In this document: one piece after another, positions 4,331 to 8,110 of the stretch
Position numbering within the stretch: the stretch's first letter is position 1
How the letters are laid out: each line of letters begins with the position of its first letter
DNA from: Myxococcota bacterium
Lineage (GTDB): Bacteria; Myxococcota; Polyangia; GCA-2747355; JAKLHH01
Assembly: GCA_022710245.1 (NCBI GenBank)
Contig: JAKLHH010000299.1
Span: forward strand, 1 to 8,110
Length of the DNA stretch: 8,110 nucleotides
Reading direction: 5' to 3'
The notes under the pieces: generated by a model
Databases searched by the model: none
Told to the model about the DNA's origin: nothing
The model's input: the letters and a program-made list of their open reading frames with translations, nothing else
Position numbers and translations under genes: made by a program

Positions 4331-6420
4331 TCCTCTTCCTCGGCGATCTTGGCGGAGGCGACGATCTTGTCGGCCAGGTTCGAGGGGACCTCCTCGTAGT
4401 GGTCGAAGGACATGGTGAAGGCGCCGCGCCCGGCGGTGATCGACTCGAGGTCCACCGCGTAGCGCATCACCTCGGAGAGCGGGACCATCGCCTTGATCAC
4501 CTGGCTGCGACCCTTGGCGTCGGTGCCGAGCACCTTGCCGCGGCGGCTGGAGACGTCGCCGATGATGTCGCCCATGTACTCGTCGGGGCAGACCACCTCG
4601 AGCTTGACGATGGGCTCGAGGAGGATCGGGTTCGCCAGCTTGAAGGCCGCCTGGAACCCCTTCGACCCGGCGCGCTCGAAGGAGCGCCCGTCGGAGTCGA
4701 CCGGGTGGTACTTGCCGTCCTTCAGCGTGACCTTGATGTCGACCACCGGGAAGCCGGCGATGACGCCCCTCGACATGCGGTCGCGGACGCCCTTCTCCAC
4801 CGCCGGGATGAACTGGCGGGGGATGGAGCCGCCGAAGATGGCGTCGACGAACTCGAGCGGGTCGTCCTTGACCTCGCTGTCCTTGCCCTTCGGCTCCATG
4901 TCGATGTAGCAGACACCGTACTGGCCGCGCCCGCCGCTCTGCTTCTTGTGCTTCCCTTCGACGTCGGTGGCCTTGCCCTTGATCGTCTCCTTGTAGGGGA
5001 TCTTCGGCTCGGCGAGCTCCACGTCGACGCCGAGGCGGCGCAGCTTCTCGACCACCGTCTCGATGTGGATCTGGCCCATGCCGGAGAGGAGGATCTCCTT
5101 CGAGGCCTGGTCGCGCGTCAGCTTGAGCGCCATGTCCTCCTCGAGGACGTCGGAGAGCTTGTTGGCGACCTTCTCCTCGTCGCCCTTCGACTTGGGGCGG
5201 ATGGAGAAGCTGATCACCGGCTCGGGGAGCTTCGGCATCGGGTAGCTGATCGGCGCCCGGTCGTCGCAGATGGTGTCGCCAGTCTTGGTCTCCTTCAGCT
5301 TGGCCAGGCCGACGATGTCGCCCGCCACCGCCTCGCTGAGGTTCTCGCGCTTCTTGCCGATCATCGCGTAGATCTGGCCGATGCGCTCCTTGCCGTCGCG
5401 GGTCGCGTTGATCAGGTTGGTGTCCGGGGTCAGCGTGCCGGACATCACCCGCAGCAGCGTGAGCTTGCCGATGTCGGCGGAGACGGTCTTGAAGACGCGG
5501 GCGGAGAGCGGCTCGGCGGCGTCGGGCTTGCGCTCGACCTCGGTGTCCTTGGGACCCTTGCCCTTGGCGGCGGGGCGGTCGGCTGGCGAGGGGAAGCCGC
5601 TGACGATGAGGTCCATCAGCGGCTGCACGCCGATGTTGCGCGTGGCCGAGCCGCAGAGGACGGGGATCAGCGTCCCGGCGCGGATCGCCTCGGCGAGGCC
5701 GATGTTGATCTCGTCCTGGGAGAGCTCGCCGCTCTCCAGGAACTTCTCGATCAGGTCGTCACGGGTCGAGGCGATGCCCTCGATCAGCGCCTCGCGCGCG
5801 GCGGCGGCGTCGTCCTTCAGGTCCGCGGGGACGTCGCCGATCTTCAGGTTGCGGCCCTCGTCGTCGAAGGTGAAGGCCTTGAGCGAGAGCAGGTCGATGA
5901 CCCCGGCGAAGGCCTGCTCCTTGCCCATCGGGATCTGCAGCGCGACCGACTTGTCGCTGAGGATGCTCTTGACGTCCTTCAGCGCCTGGTCGAAGTCCGC
6001 GCGCTCGCGGTCGAGCTTGTTGATGAAGACCATGCGCGGCATCTGCAGCCGGCCGGTGATGTCCCAGGCGCGCTCGGTGCCCACCTGGACCCCGTCCGGG
6101 GCGCTCACCACCACCACGGCGGCGTCGGCGGCCGTCATGCCCAGCTCGGCGTCGACGGTGAAGTTGCCGTCGCCGGGGGTGTTGATGATGTTGATCTTCG
6201 CCTTCTTCCACTCGCAGTAGGCGACCGAGCACTGGACGCTCGCCTTGCGCTTGATCTCCTCGGGCTCGGTGTCGAGGTTCGAGGTGGCGTCGTCCACCTT
6301 GCCCAGGCGGTTGGTGGCCTTGGCGTTGAAGAGGAAGGCCTCGGCCAGGGAGGTCTTACCGGACCGTCCATGCCCGACGAACGCCACGTCCCGCAGATCC
6401 TTGGTCTCGTATTTCTTCAT
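4327..6420 (-). CDS. Elongation factor G-like protein (EF-G2/FusA2 type)
   Basis: The product has 697 residues, close to the usual EF-G length, with all five domains. G1 is GHGRSGKT (16-23), G4 is NKLD (134-137) and G5 is GSA (257-259). Domain IV keeps HKKQSGGRGQYG (491-502) and the tip motif KYHPVDSD with H572, equivalent to E. coli EF-G H583, which is needed for translocation. The switches are altered. Switch I has KRKASV (57-62) where RGITI is expected. Switch II has NTPGDGNF (80-87) where DTPGHVDF is expected, so the His that triggers GTP hydrolysis on the ribosome is Asp84. This matches the EF-G-like paralogues (EF-G2 of Thermus, mycobacterial FusA2), which bind GTP but whose role is unclear. 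No tufA, rpsL or rpsG is adjacent, so this is not the main fusA. AAAGGA lies 11 bases before the ATG. The C-terminus overlaps the channel stop by 3 bases. Confidence 0.92.
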   Translation of the reverse strand: MKKYETKDLRDVAFVGHGRSGKTSLAEAFLFNAKATNRLGKVDDATSNLDTEPEEIKRKASVQCSVAYCEWKKAKINIINTPGDGNFTVDAELGMTAADAAVVVVSAPDGVQVGTERAWDITGRLQMPRMVFINKLDRERADFDQALKDVKSILSDKSVALQIPMGKEQAFAGVIDLLSLKAFTFDDEGRNLKIGDVPADLKDDAAAAREALIEGIASTRDDLIEKFLESGELSQDEINIGLAEAIRAGTLIPVLCGSATRNIGVQPLMDLIVSGFPSPADRPAAKGKGPKDTEVERKPDAAEPLSARVFKTVSADIGKLTLLRVMSGTLTPDTNLINATRDGKERIGQIYAMIGKKRENLSEAVAGDIVGLAKLKETKTGDTICDDRAPISYPMPKLPEPVISFSIRPKSKGDEEKVANKLSDVLEEDMALKLTRDQASKEILLSGMGQIHIETVVEKLRRLGVDVELAEPKIPYKETIKGKATDVEGKHKKQSGGRGQYGVCYIDMEPKGKDSEVKDDPLEFVDAIFGGSIPRQFIPAVEKGVRDRMSRGVIAGFPVVDIKVTLKDGKYHPVDSDGRSFERAGSKGFQAAFKLANPILLEPIVKLEVVCPDEYMGDIIGDVSSRRGKVLGTDAKGRSQVIKAMVPLSEVMRYAVDLESITAGRGAFTMSFDHYEEVPSNLADKIVASAKIAEEED

Positions 6421-6545
6421 TGAACTCGCAATCCTTTGCTTCGCCGAGGGCTATGTCCTTAGATCGTTTTTCTGCCCTGGTCAAGCGAAGTTGCGCGCCG
6501 GGCACCCGTCGACGAGGGGCTCCGGGCTCTGGCGGGGGCTGGCTC
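6421..6545 (-). promoter_or_regulatory. Upstream region of the EF-G-like gene
   Basis: On the minus strand, TTGACC (6484-6479, 5 of 6 to the -35 consensus) is followed by an A-rich spacer and TCTAAG (4 of 6) after 15 bases, then AAAGGA (6437-6432) 11 bases before the ATG. This is a modest own promoter for the EF-G-like gene, separate from coaX. The short spacer lowers confidence. No hairpin between coaX and this gene was seen, so readthrough from coaX is also possible. Confidence 0.4.
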
Positions 6546-7313
6546 TCAGACGTTGAGCGCGTGGATCAGCTTGAGGCCGGTCAGCGTGAGGAGGTCGTCG
6601 ACGGCCTCGATGGTGGTCGAGGCCTTGGCGATGAACTTGGCCTGGCCGCCGGTGGCCACCACGCGCACGGGGAAGCCGCACTCGGCGACCATCCGCGTGA
6701 CCAGGCCGTCCACCAGGCCAACGTAGCCGTAGTAGAGGCCGGCCTGGATGCTGACCACCGTGTTCCGCCCGACCACGTGCGTGGGCCGATCGACCTCGAC
6801 GCGCGGCAGCTTGGCGGCGTGGTGGTAGAGAGCGTCGGCGGAGATGCCGATCCCCGGCGCGATGACGCCGCCGAGGTACTCGCCCGCCGGGCTGACGCAG
6901 TCGAAGGTCGTGGCGGTGCCGAAGTCGACCACGATCACGCCCGACGGCTTGAAGCGGGCGTAGGCCGCCACCGCGTTGACGATGCGATCGGCGCCGACCT
7001 CCTTCGGGTTCTCGTAGAGGATCGGCATGCCTGTCTTGACGCCCGGCCCGACGACGACGGGCTTGACGCCGATGCGGTCCTCCAGCGCCCAGCGCAGCGG
7101 CTGCACCGTCCCCGGCACCACCGAGGCGACGATGCACGAGCTGATCTGCTTGAGGTCGAGCCCCTTCATGGCGAAGAGGGAGTGCAGCGCGATGGTGTAC
7201 TCGTCGGAGGTGCGCTGCTCCCAGGTGGCGATGCGCCAGTGGTCGAGGAGCGTCTCCCCGTCGTAGGCGCCGATCACGGTGTTGGTGTTGCCGACGTCGA
7301 TCGCGAGCAGCAT
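6546..7313 (-). CDS. coaX: Type III pantothenate kinase
   Basis: The product has 255 residues, typical of CoaX. It phosphorylates pantothenate in the first committed step of coenzyme A synthesis, in the cytosol; type III enzymes need a monovalent cation and resist feedback by CoA. Diagnostic motifs are the N-terminal phosphate loop MLLAIDVGNTNTV (1-13), GADRIVNAVAAY (107-118) with catalytic D109, VVDFGTATTFD (128-138) and GGVIAPGI (148-155). The start at 7313 is chosen because the ASKHA-fold domain begins right at MLLAIDVGNT and because AGGGAG lies 6 bases upstream; the same frame extends 35 codons further but with low-complexity Arg/Pro residues. birA, a common upstream partner, is not seen: the gene upstream here is an unrecognised protein. 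Confidence 0.95.
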   Translation of the reverse strand: MLLAIDVGNTNTVIGAYDGETLLDHWRIATWEQRTSDEYTIALHSLFAMKGLDLKQISSCIVASVVPGTVQPLRWALEDRIGVKPVVVGPGVKTGMPILYENPKEVGADRIVNAVAAYARFKPSGVIVVDFGTATTFDCVSPAGEYLGGVIAPGIGISADALYHHAAKLPRVEVDRPTHVVGRNTVVSIQAGLYYGYVGLVDGLVTRMVAECGFPVRVVATGGQAKFIAKASTTIEAVDDLLTLTGLKLIHALNV

Positions 7314-7536
7314 GCGAGGCTCCCTGCGGGGCGGCCGGGGCCGCTGGACCGTTACCCTACCGCGAGGCGCGGCGGCGGGCCAGGGCTTGCCACGCGCCCG
7401 CGCCCAGGACCGTGCCATGACCGGTGTGCCCGGGGAGCGGCGCTGGCGCTCACGATCGCTCGGCCACTGCTGGGTCTTCAGCCCCTCCGGACCCAGCGTC
7501 GTGCGCCGAGGCTACCGTCGTCGAGGCGTTCGCGAC
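7314..7536. other. Intergenic region with an 8-bp inverted repeat
   Basis: This 223-base gap lies between the partial minus-strand gene and coaX. GCTGGGTC (7469-7476) and GACCCAGC (7490-7497) form a perfect 8-bp stem with a 13-base loop. It sits about 40 bases past the partial gene's stop, where a terminator would be expected, but no T-tract follows. The coaX ribosome site AGGGAG is at 7320-7325. No clear promoter was seen. Confidence 0.4.
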
Positions 7537-8110
7537 CTACTCCTTCGCAGCGGACCCCGGAGATGGCAAGAGGATCGTCGGCGTCCAGTCCTGACCCACG
7601 TCGTGGAGGAGATCCAGCCCGCCCGCGATCTCGATCCGGCACGCGCCCCGAGCGAGGGACCGGTAGACCAGCGGCTTGCCTGACAGCGGATCCGGCCGCC
7701 GCAGCTCGTCGAGCGACGCCGAGGACGGATCCGGATAGCGACCGGTCCTGGCTGCGCTCCGCCGCAGCCCGAGCGCAGCGCGGGTGAGCTGTCGCCGCGC
7801 CGCGAGCGTCTGGAGCAGGACGACGTACCTGTCGAAGGACCGCAGCTCGCTGTCGTGGTGGTCACCGATCTGGAAGCGCTCGCGGGCGGTCCCGTAGGGC
7901 ACCTGCAGCAGCTCGACGCCGCGCAGGTCTGCCTCGAGCACGCGGGCCAGCCGGAGGTCCCCGAGCAGGTGCCGCGTGACCCGGCCCCAGGGGAGGCTCC
8001 TCCCAGGCGCTCCGTTGATGGCCACCTCGGCGAGGAAGGTCCGCCGCGCCGAGCGCAGGAGATCGCCCGCTGGCAGCACGGCCGCGATCCGATCCAGGAG
8101 GCTGCTCGCG
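7537..8110 (-). CDS. C-terminal part of an unrecognised protein, cut by the window edge
   Basis: The frame is open from the right edge of the window to TAG at 7537, giving 190 visible C-terminal residues. A GTG at 8079 could be read as a start, but the frame continues upstream in protein-like sequence (SSLLDRIAAVLPAGDLL), so the gene most likely begins outside. I do not recognise a family. The part containing RYPDPSSASLDELRRPDPLS, then GKPLVYR and a short beta-rich tail, resembles a C-terminal block seen in many planctomycete and myxobacterial proteins, where a Tyr-Pro run is followed by DPxSGKPLxYR. No signal peptide, membrane segment or catalytic motif is visible in this part. It is on the same strand as coaX with a 223-base gap, so linkage is uncertain. 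Confidence 0.6.
   Translation of the reverse strand, partial: ASSLLDRIAAVLPAGDLLRSARRTFLAEVAINGAPGRSLPWGRVTRHLLGDLRLARVLEADLRGVELLQVPYGTARERFQIGDHHDSELRSFDRYVVLLQTLAARRQLTRAALGLRRSAARTGRYPDPSSASLDELRRPDPLSGKPLVYRSLARGACRIEIAGGLDLLHDVGQDWTPTILLPSPGSAAKE

Noticed and set aside
3664..6423. A 919-codon open frame on the plus strand, antisense to the EF-G-like gene
   Set aside because: Its sequence is rich in His, Asp, Leu and Arg in the pattern produced by reading the opposite strand of a GC-rich gene. It has no domain, and it covers genes with clear motifs on the minus strand and in another plus frame.
6420..7787. A 455-codon open frame on the plus strand, antisense to coaX
   Set aside because: It has shadow composition, and coaX on the other strand has all diagnostic motifs.

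Overview
The window is high-GC (about 70%) bacterial chromosome. It contains no mobile elements, CRISPR array, tRNA or rRNA. The gene set is a Cys-rich repeat lipoprotein with a YkuD domain, an NhaR-like regulator, a RaiA/HPF-like protein, an EF-G paralogue and a type III pantothenate kinase. Together with the GC content this suggests a deltaproteobacterial lineage such as Myxococcota; that is inference from gene style, not from a marker gene.

Left part (1-2000). A small exported Lys/Pro/His-rich protein (plus strand, 4-378) carries a 14-residue motif twice. It faces a 37-residue, very basic ORF on the minus strand (433-546) that has a strong Shine-Dalgarno sequence. About 500 bases with no convincing gene follow, holding one perfect 12-bp inverted repeat (933-976). 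A lipoprotein L,D-transpeptidase (1045-1977) comes next and ends 3 bases from the stop of the convergent regulator gene.

Centre (1981-4330). An nhaR-like LysR regulator (minus) is divergent from a two-gene plus-strand unit: a RaiA/HPF-type ribosome-associated protein, then a one-domain six-helix voltage-gated cation channel 13 bases downstream. The 108-base divergent region is an AT-rich island. It holds a good sigma70-like promoter for raiA and a T-N11-A dyad that overlaps both the raiA -35 and the possible nhaR -10. The channel filter reads TLEGWVE, with glycine after the filter glutamate. That resembles the native prokaryotic calcium channel CavMr and eukaryotic Cav repeats I/III more than the TLESW of classic bacterial sodium channels. 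This regulator/hibernation-factor/channel cassette is the most interesting item in the window.

Right part (4327-8110). On the minus strand lie, in order of transcription, the C-terminal part of an unrecognised protein cut by the window edge, coaX (type III pantothenate kinase), and a full-length EF-G-like GTPase with altered switch I and switch II. The EF-G-like gene converges on the channel gene; the two overlap by 3 bases at their stops, with a perfect 12-bp hairpin just inside the channel's 3' end.

The very long ORFs antisense to fusA and coaX, and several others, are high-GC shadows and are not annotated.
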